Below are positions 1 through 7,894 of a stretch of 64,000 nt of DNA, one piece after another (the stretch's first letter is position 1; each line of letters starts with the position of its first letter). The notes under the pieces are model-generated. The model was given only the letters and a program-made list of their open reading frames with translations, made no database searches and was not told the DNA's origin. Made by a program: the position numbers and the translations under genes. Source of the DNA: Glaciecola amylolytica (lineage in GTDB: Bacteria; Bacteroidota; Bacteroidia; Flavobacteriales_D; Crocinitomicaceae); assembly GCA_003856375.1 (NCBI GenBank), contig CP034120.1, positions 1,054,001 through 1,118,000 of the forward strand, read 5' to 3'.

Positions 1-2
1 GT

Positions 3-3000
3 CTGCGGGTAGCTTCGGTGGCGTATTACAGTACGGTAGTAGGTTCGACTAATATGGAAACAGGATACGCCTCGGCAACACATTATACCTACGACCTTCA
101 TGGAAATGTATTGCAGACTTTGCAGGATGTGCCGGAATTGGCAACTGTGAAGCAAGATATCAAATCCACCGAATACGAGTTTGAGCTGATTAGCGGAAAC
201 GTGAAAACCGTGAAATACCAGAAAGACAAGCGGGATCAAATGACCCATACTTATATCTACGACCGTGCAAACCGTCTGGAAGAAGTCTTTGTGAGTACGG
301 ACAAGATTCACCAGTCAAGACAGGCACATTACCTGTATTACGACTACGGCCCGCTGGCACGTGTGGAATTGGGTGAGCAGAAAGTACAGGGAATGGATTA
401 CGCCTATACGATCAACGGCTGGATGAAAGCCATGAATGGAACCGTTCTGAACCCGGGTTATGAATTGGGAAGAGACAACGCTTCAGGCTATTTGTCTCAG
501 AACACTTCTGTGCACAACAAATTTGCCCGTGATGTCGTGGGCTACACCTTAGGGTATTTTAACGGAGATTACCAAAGCATCGGTTCTACCAATTTTGCTC
601 CTTCACCCTACACAGGCATTTTAAATACGGCAATCAGTCCCTTGTATAACGGAAATATTGCGTTTACCACCACAGCCATAGCAGATGTGCCGAATTCCGG
701 TATCCAAATGGGAATCCAGATGGGCGTTTACCGCTACGATCAGATGAATCGCTTGGTAGGAGCACGTACCTTCCGCGCAAGCGGCCTGGCTGCAAGCAAC
801 AGCTGGACAGGAATTACAGAAACCCCCGAGTACGCATCCACTTACAGTTATGATGCAAATGGAAACCTGACGCATTTGCAGCGCAACGGATCTGCAGCGA
901 ACCTGAACATGGATAAATTTGAGTACAACTTTGAATCTGTTGCGAATATTCCACCTGCTTCAGGAACACATCCAAGCAACCGACTGGATTATGTGAAAGA
1001 TGAACCGACATATGATTCCAATTACGACGAGGACATTGACAACCAAATCCTGGATAACTATGGTTATGACAGGCTGGGGCAGTTGATCCGGGATAACTCG
1101 GAAGGTTTGATGCAGATCGAATGGTTCAGCGGCAACCGGAAGGTGAAGAAGATCACCCGGTCCGGGAAAACCATCGAGTTCAAATACAGTCCTTTTGGTC
1201 AACGACTTTTGAAAACAGTGACGAACACCGCAACAGGAGCGATCACCACTTCTTACTATGTGTATGATGCGAATGGCCAGGTGATGGGAGTATATGATCT
1301 GAACCTGACAACGAAAAATGCGAAGTTGAACGAACTGAACATTTACGGCGCTTCACGCCTGGGAATAATTGACCGGGACATTGATCTGTGTATCAACGGG
1401 ACAGAGCAGCCTGCTCCGGTTTATCCACCTGCGGAACCTGAAGTTCATACTTTGGGATATAAGAAGTATGAGATCACGAATTATTTGGGCAATGTCAATG
1501 CAGTAATCACAGACCGGAAAGTGTATGTGGGCGGAACCTATGAAGCAGTAGTGATTATGAACAGTGATTACTATCCGTTTGGGATGGAAATGCCGGGAAG
1601 ACATACTAACGAAAACAAGTATCGTTTTGGTTACAACGGTATGGAGCTCGACAATGAGGCGAAAGGGAATGGAAATTCGTATACGACTGAATTCAGGCAG
1701 TATGACCCACGTTTAGGAAGATGGTTGAGTTTGGATCCATTGATGGCAGAATTTCCAGATATGAGTCCTTATGTGGCATTTGATAATAATCCCGTTTATT
1801 TTGTTGATCCTTTGGGATTAGCTGCTGAAGGAAAAGGTAAAGGAGATCCAGTAACAACTGCCATTTCTCTAGCGATTAAAACTGCAGGGAAAGCTGTAGG
1901 AATTGCTGCTAAAAAAGCTGAAAAAATATATGAAATAGAGGAAGTGGTGATTTACGGAACTGACCAATCACCTAAGTCGCCAGGGAAAAAAGAAATAAAC
2001 TTTAGCTCTCAACCAGCAGATAATGCCCAATTTGTTCTTCCAAGACAGATGACCACAACCTTAGCTGAGAAAAAGGCTGAGAATGATGCTTTATGGAAGC
2101 CTCGTGTCGCTTATTTTAGTGACGGTAGGGATATGAATATTCGATTTGCCGAAGATATGGCTAGAAGATACGATATTGTATTAGATAATGCTATACCTGG
2201 ATGGGATCTTGCACAACGTTTGGCAGCAGGAGAAACAATAAGTGGTACCGATGTATTTGTTGAGGGAATTGGTTTTATTCCTGTAGGAAGATTATTTACT
2301 AATGGAGGAAAACTTTTTGTAAGAGGTGCAAAAAGTAGTGACGAAGCAATTGATGTAACTAAGAGAAATGTTTCTGCTTGCTTTGCTAAAGGAACAAAAA
2401 TTTCAACTAAAGATGGTTTAAAGAATATTGAAAACATCCAGATTGGTGATACGGTTTGGACATTTGATGAGCAAACACAAATAAATGTGTTAAAACCTGT
2501 TTTAGATACTATGATTCTTCAATCTGATCATTTATTAAAACTTACTTTCAATAACAAAACTTTATTTACTACAAATGATCACCCTTTCTTTATTAATGGG
2601 AACTGGGTCGAAGCGAAAAATCTGAATGTTGGAGATTCACTGCTTTTATTTAATAATACAAGAATTATTATTCAGAATAAAGAAAGAATAGATACTTTAG
2701 TAACGGTTTATAATCTTGAAGTTGCTGATATACATAATTACTATGTAGGTGAAGATCAAATTTTGGTTCACAACAAACCGAAACCAAAAAGAAATATACC
2801 TACAAATATTGGTCCTGGAAAAGCTATGCAAAAGGATCTAAAAGCTGTTAAAGCTGGAGATATTAAATCACACGATATTTATAAGGGCAGAGAAAATCCA
2901 AGTTGGGCTGGCGCAGAAGAATTTGTAACTCCAAATAGCCCAGTCGGATCACATTGGAGAATTTTAAAGCAATCAATGCCAGATGGTACTGTTAGATATG

Positions 3001-3044
3001 GTTGGACAAAATCGGATAATTATCAAGTAATAAAAGAATTTTAA
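3..3044 (+). CDS. RHS-repeat polymorphic toxin with Hint domain (5' partial)
   Basis: The reading frame is open to the left window edge (codons before the GTG at 18 read LRVAS), so the N-terminal part lies outside. Visible order, counting from that GTG: YD/RHS repeats (about 1-530), the conserved RHS core end with YDPRLGRW and DPLGL (about 560-601), a variable linker, a Hint (intein-like) domain from Cys788 (CFAKGTKI) to the terminal VHN at 917-919, and an 89-residue C-terminal domain I do not recognise. In known RHS systems the core forms a shell around a secreted C-terminal toxin and the Hint domain autocleaves to free it; that role is inferred here. The tail after about 1830 is clearly more AT-rich than the core, as expected of an exchangeable toxin tip. 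The gene 11 nt downstream is the natural immunity candidate. The core is nearly duplicated at 4335-5650. Confidence 0.93.
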   Translation: MRVASVAYYSTVVGSTNMETGYASATHYTYDLHGNVLQTLQDVPELATVKQDIKSTEYEFELISGNVKTVKYQKDKRDQMTHTYIYDRANRLEEVFVSTDKIHQSRQAHYLYYDYGPLARVELGEQKVQGMDYAYTINGWMKAMNGTVLNPGYELGRDNASGYLSQNTSVHNKFARDVVGYTLGYFNGDYQSIGSTNFAPSPYTGILNTAISPLYNGNIAFTTTAIADVPNSGIQMGIQMGVYRYDQMNRLVGARTFRASGLAASNSWTGITETPEYASTYSYDANGNLTHLQRNGSAANLNMDKFEYNFESVANIPPASGTHPSNRLDYVKDEPTYDSNYDEDIDNQILDNYGYDRLGQLIRDNSEGLMQIEWFSGNRKVKKITRSGKTIEFKYSPFGQRLLKTVTNTATGAITTSYYVYDANGQVMGVYDLNLTTKNAKLNELNIYGASRLGIIDRDIDLCINGTEQPAPVYPPAEPEVHTLGYKKYEITNYLGNVNAVITDRKVYVGGTYEAVVIMNSDYYPFGMEMPGRHTNENKYRFGYNGMELDNEAKGNGNSYTTEFRQYDPRLGRWLSLDPLMAEFPDMSPYVAFDNNPVYFVDPLGLAAEGKGKGDPVTTAISLAIKTAGKAVGIAAKKAEKIYEIEEVVIYGTDQSPKSPGKKEINFSSQPADNAQFVLPRQMTTTLAEKKAENDALWKPRVAYFSDGRDMNIRFAEDMARRYDIVLDNAIPGWDLAQRLAAGETISGTDVFVEGIGFIPVGRLFTNGGKLFVRGAKSSDEAIDVTKRNVSACFAKGTKISTKDGLKNIENIQIGDTVWTFDEQTQINVLKPVLDTMILQSDHLLKLTFNNKTLFTTNDHPFFINGNWVEAKNLNVGDSLLLFNNTRIIIQNKERIDTLVTVYNLEVADIHNYYVGEDQILVHNKPKPKRNIPTNIGPGKAMQKDLKAVKAGDIKSHDIYKGRENPSWAGAEEFVTPNSPVGSHWRILKQSMPDGTVRYGWTKSDNYQVIKEF
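495..1830 (+). repeat. RHS core homology block, copy 1
   Basis: This stretch aligns almost continuously with 4335-5650. It starts at TCTCAGAACACTTC and ends just after the codons for DPLGLAA. Most differences are synonymous, and the one clear indel lies near 915-975. The match stops where the toxin-specific tails start, which is what core-mediated recombination between RHS cassettes would require. A 190-bp sub-block (about 1326-1510) occurs a third time at 7895-8085. Confidence 0.9.
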
Positions 3045-3055
3045 TGCTCAGATAA

Positions 3056-3760
3056 ATGTTAAGCATCAATTTAAAGAAAGAAAATAAAGTAATTTGTAAA
3101 GCAGAACTAATTCAAGTTGAACAAAGCAATGAGGATATCAGTATTATACATCTAAAATATACTGATTTATCTTCTTTCAGTGAGTATCTCGAAAAAAAGT
3201 TAATTATCGATATTTTATTTGATACAGAAAAGTATGGAATGGTAATCTATATGAAAGGAATAATTTATCCCCAAACGTTGGAACAAAATAATGATTACAT
3301 TACAATAACAGGTGACTTTATTATTTCTGATGATTATAATCCATATGATCAAGAATTGATAAACCACATTTATAAATATTGGAAAGATAGTCCTAGTAAT
3401 TTGATAGATCGTTCCAGTTTTAGTGAAAAAGATTTTTGTTTGTATTTAGATACCTTATCTATTTATCACAATTTTCCAGAACAAATTCAATTTAAATCAA
3501 ACTATATTTTTGATAGTGATATTATTGTAAATAAATGTGATCTATTTATTCAAATCGGTGAATTATTTGCAGGTAAACAAATCTACTTTTGTCATGGACT
3601 TGACATATTGGAAAAGAGTCTGAAGTATCATTTTAAATCTATTAATTCAAAAATTCCATTTGAAATAAGAAATAAAAACTTAATAATTCAAAAAGTTGGT
3701 AAAGATTACTTTGAAACAATGCTTGAAGTAATGAACCCATTTTTTGAGTTTAAATGGTAA
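3056..3760 (+). CDS. Putative immunity protein for the upstream RHS toxin
   Basis: A 234-residue soluble, acidic, AT-rich protein with no signal peptide or membrane segment. I do not recognise the family. The immunity role is inferred only from position: it starts 11 nt after the RHS toxin stop on the same strand and shares the toxin tail's low GC content. Aromatic- and Ile-rich stretches suggest a compact alpha/beta fold. Its stop codon lies inside the 27-nt repeat at 3756-3782, so the last codon and stop are contributed by the cassette-boundary sequence. It could instead be an unrelated hypothetical gene. Confidence 0.7.
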   Translation: MLSINLKKENKVICKAELIQVEQSNEDISIIHLKYTDLSSFSEYLEKKLIIDILFDTEKYGMVIYMKGIIYPQTLEQNNDYITITGDFIISDDYNPYDQELINHIYKYWKDSPSNLIDRSSFSEKDFCLYLDTLSIYHNFPEQIQFKSNYIFDSDIIVNKCDLFIQIGELFAGKQIYFCHGLDILEKSLKYHFKSINSKIPFEIRNKNLIIQKVGKDYFETMLEVMNPFFEFKW

Positions 3761-3782
3761 TGTTATTAGTCATCACTTTTGG
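3756..3782 (+). repeat. 27-nt cassette-boundary repeat, site 1
   Basis: Begins GGTAATGTTATTAGTCATCA and matches the site at 3974-4000 in about 23 of 27 positions. It contains the stop codon (TAA, 3758-3760) of the presumed immunity gene. Related sites are at 9020-9046 and 10061-10087. The first bases resemble an IS1-family terminal repeat (compare GGTAGTGTTCCC at 6988). Confidence 0.7.
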
Positions 3783-3783
3783 C

Positions 3784-3972
3784 GGTAGTGTTCCCAAAGT
3801 GTTGTTTTTAAAATGAGAGATACTTATGTGGTTGAAAATTAAATAGAATTAAAGTTTGTGAAATATAAATCAAGGGTGGGCGTTAGTCCACCCTTATTGT
3901 TTTTATACATTTAAAACGTCTGTTATGCCGGAAAACCCGACGACGTGTTCCCAAAGTGTTGTTAACGTTTTA
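3784..3972 (+). repeat. Solo left end of IS1-like element (copy C)
   Basis: About 189 bp matching 6988-7176 with only about four mismatches. It begins GGTAGTGTTCCCAAAGTG and carries GTGTTCCCAAAGTGTTGTT twice as direct repeats, at 3788-3806 and 3945-3963 (157 bp apart). The match ends exactly where the transposase zinc-finger codons begin in the other copy. It is therefore a transposase-less remnant or solo end, lying directly after immunity gene 1 and joined to the next boundary repeat at 3974. Confidence 0.8.
3872..3904 (+). terminator. Hairpin with GTTAGT loop
   Basis: Perfect 8-bp stem (AAGGGTGG 3872-3879 with CCACCCTT 3888-3895) and loop GCGTTAGT, followed by ATTGTTTTT. It looks like a rho-independent terminator for the RHS/immunity unit. 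An identical copy lies in the 6988-7176 repeat. The loop GTTAGT recurs, in the opposite orientation, in the hairpin at 4059-4086. Confidence 0.6.
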
Positions 3973-3973
3973 A

Positions 3974-4158
3974 GGTAGTGTTATCAATCATCACTTTTGA
4001 AAGATTGAAAAATATAACTAGCTAATTATCAGAGCTAAATTTGAAATGAAACTCTAAAAACAGGTGAGACTAACCCCTCACCTGTTCTATTTTAAGTTGT
4101 CCTGAATGCTCCAAATGCAATAAGTAGGTTCTACGTGTACTCAATAATCACTTTTTGA
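3974..4158 (+). repeat. ~185-bp hairpin element A
   Basis: Opens with the 27-nt boundary repeat (3974-4000) and closes with a degenerate same-orientation copy (GTGTACTCAATAATCAC, 4135-4151). In the middle is a perfect 10-bp stem (4059-4068 with 4077-4086) with loop ACTAACCC. Element B at 10061-10242 has the same layout and similar flanks around the hairpin, but diverges between boundary and hairpin. One stem pair differs in a compensating way between A (G-C) and B (A-T), so base pairing appears to be under selection. The A-tract before and T-tract after the stem would let it terminate transcription on either strand. Confidence 0.7.
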
Positions 4159-4180
4159 AAAAGCAATCTTTCGTTGAATC

Positions 4181-4316
4181 GAGATTCCCGCACCAGGGAT
4201 TGAAGCGGCATCCTCTTCCCGAAGCGGCTGGAAGCCTGCTTTGGGGGAGAGATACAGCGGAAAGCCCGACCCGCTGAGTAATTGATTTTCAGAATCCGTT
4301 ATTTGAAGTAGCGGGT
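4181..4316 (+). ncRNA. Candidate structured RNA (Flavo-1-like)
   Basis: A GC-rich island in AT-rich surroundings. It contains the segments GGGATTGAAGCGGCATCC (4196-4213) and GATACAGCGGAAAGCCCGAC (4251-4270), which I remember as the conserved flanks of a widespread Flavobacteria intergenic RNA, probably the Flavo-1 motif. Between them is a long hairpin: CCTCTTCCC pairs with GGGGGAGAG around an inner GGCT-GGA-AGCC stem. A further 7-bp stem joins ACCCGCT (4269-4275) to AGCGGGT (4310-4316). The function of this RNA class is unknown to me. It sits directly before the truncated RHS module. The structure is visible; the family name is from memory. Confidence 0.5.
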
Positions 4317-6477
4317 GGTGCCCAAAATAAACTTCTCTCAAAACACTTCGGTTCACAACAAATTTGCCCGTGACGTCGTGGGCTACACCTTAGGGTATTT
4401 TAATGGAGATTACCAAAGCATCGGTTCTACCAATTTTGCTCCTTCACCCTACACAGGCATTTTAAATACGGCAATCAGTCCCTTGTATAACGGAAATATT
4501 GCGTTTACCACCACAGCCATAGCAGATGTGCCGAATTCCGGTATCCAAATGGGAACCCAGATGGGCGTTTACCGCTACGATCAGATGAATCGCTTGGTAG
4601 GAGCACGTACCTTCCGCGCAAGCGGCCTGGCTGCAAGCAACAGCTGGACAGGAATTACAGAAACCCCCGAGTACGCATCCACTTACAGTTATGATGCAAA
4701 CGGAAACCTGAAGCAGTTGCAACGCAACGGATCTGTTGCGAACCTGAATATGGACAAATTTACCTATGAGTTTGAACAGGTGAATGGTTTGCCAAGCAAC
4801 CGACTGGATTATGTGAAGGATGAACCAACGTATAGTTCGAATTACGACGAGGACATTGACAACCAGACCCTGGATAACTATGGTTATGACAGGTTGGGGC
4901 AGTTGATCCGGGATAACTCGGAAGGTTTGATGCAGATCGAATGGTTCAGTGGAAACCGGAAGGTGAAGAAGATCACCCGGTCCGGGAAAACCATCGAGTT
5001 CAAATACAGTCCTTTTGGTCAACGACTTTTGAAAACAGTTACGAATACCGCAACAGGAGTGGTTACAACCTCCTATTATGTCTATGACGCGAATGGCCAG
5101 GTGATGGGAGTGTATGATCTGAATCTGACAACGAAAAATGCGAAGTTGAACGAACTGAACATTTATGGCGCTTCACGCCTTGGAATGATTGACCGGGACA
5201 TTGATTTGTGTATCAATGGGACGGAGCAGGCTGCTCCGGTTTATCCACCTGCGGAACCTGAAGTTCATACTTTGGGATATAAAAAATACGAAATAGTTAA
5301 CTATCTTGGTAACGTGAATGCAGTAATTACAGATCGGAAGATATCTGTAGGGGGAACGTATGAAGCGGTAGTAATTATGAACAGTGATTACTACCCGTTT
5401 GGGATGGAAATGCCGGGAAGACATACTAACGAAAACAAGTATCGTTATGGCTATAATGGCATGGAACTGGATAACGAGGCGAAAGGGAATGGTAACAGCT
5501 ATACGACCGAGTTCAGACAATATGATCCACGTTTGGGACGTTGGTTGAGTTTGGATCCACTTATGATGCAGTTCCCGGAAATGTCTCCGTATTGTGCCTT
5601 TGATAATAATCCAGTTTTCTTCACTGATCCGTTGGGATTAGCTGCGGAGGAAGGTAAAGACGGTGATCCTATGAAAACAGCTGAGAAAAATGCCACAGAC
5701 AAAGGGTGGACAAAAAGCGAAGCGAGACAATATAAAAGGCATAATCATCTTAAAGGAGATTTAATAAAATCAGAAGATGGAAAATCTTGGGAAATAGAGT
5801 TTGAAGATGGCTCTATAACAAGAAAAGCTGTAAAAAGCGATTTTGGTAATGGAAAAGATTCTCCTCGTATTATTGGCTTAACTGTTTCATACCCTTATGG
5901 AAAAGAGGAAGAGGCATCAGGAACTGTTCACGAAAGTTTTATTGTTACACCAAGTACTGGTTCAGAACGAGGAAAATATGACGGTACAGTCATAGCAATT
6001 TTACCTTGGTATCAAATAGCAAGAGGAATACAAGATGTACAAGCAGGAGATAATTGGGGATGGTTTAAAATTGCAATTGAAGTCGTACCAATTCCGGCTA
6101 TTAAAGGAGGTGGAAAACTATTAACTAGGGTTATTCCCAAAAAGGTTTTGCAATTCACTGTTAATACAGCAAAGTTTGATTACTTCTTTGGAAGGGTAAC
6201 TTCTGGGAGTTTACATAATGTTCAAAGATCTGCCCAGAACCTAAAAGATTTGACAACATTAGGTATAAAAAGTGAGAAAAAATTAATGAAAGTATTTAAC
6301 AAAGCTTTTGTAAAAGGGCAGGTAGAAAAAACATTAGAAAATAATTTTGGAGTAACTGTGGTAAAATCAATTGAAATAGGAAAAAAAGGGAAAATTGATG
6401 TTAGTTTCTTCTATAAAGATGGAAATATGGAAATTGCCCCACAGGTTACAACGATAATTCCTAAAATTTTTAAGTAA
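4315..6477 (+). CDS. Orphan RHS core plus C-terminal toxin (5'-truncated module)
   Basis: 720 residues from a GTG. Homology to the upstream RHS gene begins only at codon 7 (SQNTSV), about two thirds of the way through the normal core, so secretion and N-terminal RHS parts are missing. The core end with DPLGL is at about 437-441. The remaining ~275 residues are unique to this copy. They contain two hydrophobic stretches (about 560-600) and a final domain from about residue 620 beginning FDYFFGRVTSG. Similar FFG-VTSG endings occur in other polymorphic toxins, from memory, without a function I can name. It has no Hint domain. Such orphan modules are thought to be silent until recombination with the full-length gene swaps the tip; the GTG start may not be used. 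Confidence 0.75.
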   Translation: MVPKINFSQNTSVHNKFARDVVGYTLGYFNGDYQSIGSTNFAPSPYTGILNTAISPLYNGNIAFTTTAIADVPNSGIQMGTQMGVYRYDQMNRLVGARTFRASGLAASNSWTGITETPEYASTYSYDANGNLKQLQRNGSVANLNMDKFTYEFEQVNGLPSNRLDYVKDEPTYSSNYDEDIDNQTLDNYGYDRLGQLIRDNSEGLMQIEWFSGNRKVKKITRSGKTIEFKYSPFGQRLLKTVTNTATGVVTTSYYVYDANGQVMGVYDLNLTTKNAKLNELNIYGASRLGMIDRDIDLCINGTEQAAPVYPPAEPEVHTLGYKKYEIVNYLGNVNAVITDRKISVGGTYEAVVIMNSDYYPFGMEMPGRHTNENKYRYGYNGMELDNEAKGNGNSYTTEFRQYDPRLGRWLSLDPLMMQFPEMSPYCAFDNNPVFFTDPLGLAAEEGKDGDPMKTAEKNATDKGWTKSEARQYKRHNHLKGDLIKSEDGKSWEIEFEDGSITRKAVKSDFGNGKDSPRIIGLTVSYPYGKEEEASGTVHESFIVTPSTGSERGKYDGTVIAILPWYQIARGIQDVQAGDNWGWFKIAIEVVPIPAIKGGGKLLTRVIPKKVLQFTVNTAKFDYFFGRVTSGSLHNVQRSAQNLKDLTTLGIKSEKKLMKVFNKAFVKGQVEKTLENNFGVTVVKSIEIGKKGKIDVSFFYKDGNMEIAPQVTTIIPKIFK
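4335..5650 (+). repeat. RHS core homology block, copy 2
   Basis: Nearly identical to 495-1830. The left junction abuts the candidate structured RNA, and the right junction is just after the DPLGL codons. About 1.3 kb of shared sequence in direct orientation, 2.5 kb from the first copy, is ample for homologous recombination that would delete the first toxin/immunity pair and connect the second tip to the full-length gene. Confidence 0.88.
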
Positions 6478-6923
6478 TGCGTTTTAATATTATTTCAGAG
6501 GAAGAATTTAAGGCAAATTGTCAAAATCTACTATTCAATGAAAGAGAGTTTGATAAAAAATTTGCTTTTATAGAGATTGGAAACAAACGATTTTTCTTTT
6601 CGTGGAGCAGTGATTTAGTCACCCCCTCAATATTTAGTTATGAGGATGCATTTATATTTATTGGGATTGATCAAAATTATGCAATTATTAGCATAGAGCG
6701 AAAGGAAGTTCTGAAAACCATTTCCCTTGACTATCTTTTTTATGAGAGTAAAGTTATTGACAATATGCTATATGTTTGTACAGAATTAAGTATCCTAGTA
6801 CTTTCTATACCTCAATTCGATTTGCATAGAAAAATTGATTTGCAAGAAATTTTCTCATCTATCTCTTCTGTCAAAGGTGAATTAGTCATCGAAATGTTAG
6901 ATGGAAACACGTTAATAATATAA
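6477..6923 (+). CDS. Putative immunity protein for orphan RHS toxin
   Basis: 148 residues, soluble, with no recognised domain. The ATG overlaps the RHS stop by one base (TAATG), implying translational coupling, the usual arrangement of a toxin and its immunity gene. Base composition matches the toxin tail. A strong terminator follows 35 nt after the stop. Immunity function is inferred from position only. Confidence 0.72.
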   Translation: MRFNIISEEEFKANCQNLLFNEREFDKKFAFIEIGNKRFFFSWSSDLVTPSIFSYEDAFIFIGIDQNYAIISIERKEVLKTISLDYLFYESKVIDNMLYVCTELSILVLSIPQFDLHRKIDLQEIFSSISSVKGELVIEMLDGNTLII

Positions 6924-6958
6924 TGTATCTTGTTTCAAGATAATGCGCCAGATAAGTG

Positions 6959-6987
6959 AAAGCTCCGCCGTCGTGTGGAGCTTTTTT
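6959..6987 (+). terminator. Rho-independent terminator after second RHS cassette
   Basis: Perfect 8-bp stem AAAGCTCC (6959-6966) with GGAGCTTT (6977-6984), loop GCCGTCGTGT, and a T-run to 6987. The next base begins the IS1-like repeat. Confidence 0.85.
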
Positions 6988-7830
6988 GGTAGTGTTCCCA
7001 AAGTGTTGTTTTTAAAATGAGAGATGCTTAAGTGGTTGAAAATTAAATAGAATTAAAGTTTGTGAAATATAAATCAAGGGTGGGCGTTAGTCCACCCTTA
7101 TTGTTTTTATACATTTAAAACGTCTGTTATGCCGGAAAACCCGACCACGTGTTCCCAAAGTGTTGTTAACGCTTTAACCTGCCGATTTTGTAATGGCATC
7201 GTTATCAAACATGGAAAAAGTCAGGCTGGTAAAATGAGATACCGTTGTAAGGATTGTACAAAAACGATGTTGCACGATTATACTTACAAAGCCTGCAAAG
7301 GAGAAATTAATTTGCAAATAATTGTTCTCACCAAAGAGGGCTGCGGAATAAGGAGTACAGCTAGAATTCTTAATGTTTCGCCTAAAACAATTTTATGGAG
7401 AATTATCAAAATTGCTAGAAACATTGAACGTCCATATCCAATTCTCAAAGGCAAAAGCTATGAAGTTGATGAACTGTTTACATATTTGAAACACAAGGAT
7501 AATCGCATCTGTATTGCTTATTCTCTTGAAAAGGAATCCAAAAATATAATTAATTTTGCTGTTGGTCGGAGGAATAAGACCAATCTGAGGAAGGTAACTG
7601 AAACTTTGGTTTTATCTGAATCATCGAAAATCACAACTGACAAACTGAATATTTACAAAGAACTTATCCCAACAGCCATCCATTCAACCAAATTCAGAGG
7701 AATCAATAGGATCGAGCGTAATAACCTTACTCTGAGAACCCATTTAAAACGATTGAGTAGGAGAACGATTTGTTATTCAAAATCATTGGCTGTATTGACT
7801 GCGGTTGTAAAGATTTACTTTTGGGGATAA
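6988..7830 (+). mobile_element. IS1-family element, left end and transposase; right end not found
   Basis: The left part (6988-7176) repeats the solo copy at 3784-3972. The terminal sequence GGTAGTGTTCCCAA resembles the start of IS1 terminal repeats. The motif GTGTTCCCAAAGTGTTGTT is present twice in direct orientation (6992-7010 and 7149-7167). No inverted copy of the left end is visible between 7830 and 7895, where RHS sequence resumes, so the element is probably truncated on the right. An intact copy elsewhere could still move it in trans. Confidence 0.65.
7129..7830 (+). CDS. IS1-family transposase
   Basis: 233 residues: an N-terminal zinc finger (C18-x2-C21 and C40-x2-C43), a helix-turn-helix-like stretch (about 70-100) and a DDE core with candidate D114 (EVDE), D171 (TTDK) and E196. 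The block IERNNLTLRTHLKRL and the following SKS match the hallmark C-terminal region of IS1 InsB. It is a single frame rather than the insA/insB frameshift pair of E. coli IS1. The first 14 codons are made from the 5' repeat, including the second direct repeat, so translation may start within the element end. The protein looks complete, while the DNA element lacks a recognisable right end. Confidence 0.85.
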   Translation: MPENPTTCSQSVVNALTCRFCNGIVIKHGKSQAGKMRYRCKDCTKTMLHDYTYKACKGEINLQIIVLTKEGCGIRSTARILNVSPKTILWRIIKIARNIERPYPILKGKSYEVDELFTYLKHKDNRICIAYSLEKESKNIINFAVGRRNKTNLRKVTETLVLSESSKITTDKLNIYKELIPTAIHSTKFRGINRIERNNLTLRTHLKRLSRRTICYSKSLAVLTAVVKIYFWG

Positions 7831-7894
7831 CAGATTCCGATTACATTATGCCATTAAGCATTTTATTCACATTTCGGAGTCGAATGAAGCCTTG

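Noticed and set aside
3784-3972. Interpretation as a MITE
   Set aside because: The outer motifs are in direct, not inverted, orientation, and the unit equals the 5' end of the neighbouring IS1-like element.
4462-5022. 186-codon open frame on the minus strand within the orphan RHS gene
   Set aside because: It is antisense to the well-conserved RHS core and recurs as broken frames against the first copy (621-1202); it has no protein-like features.
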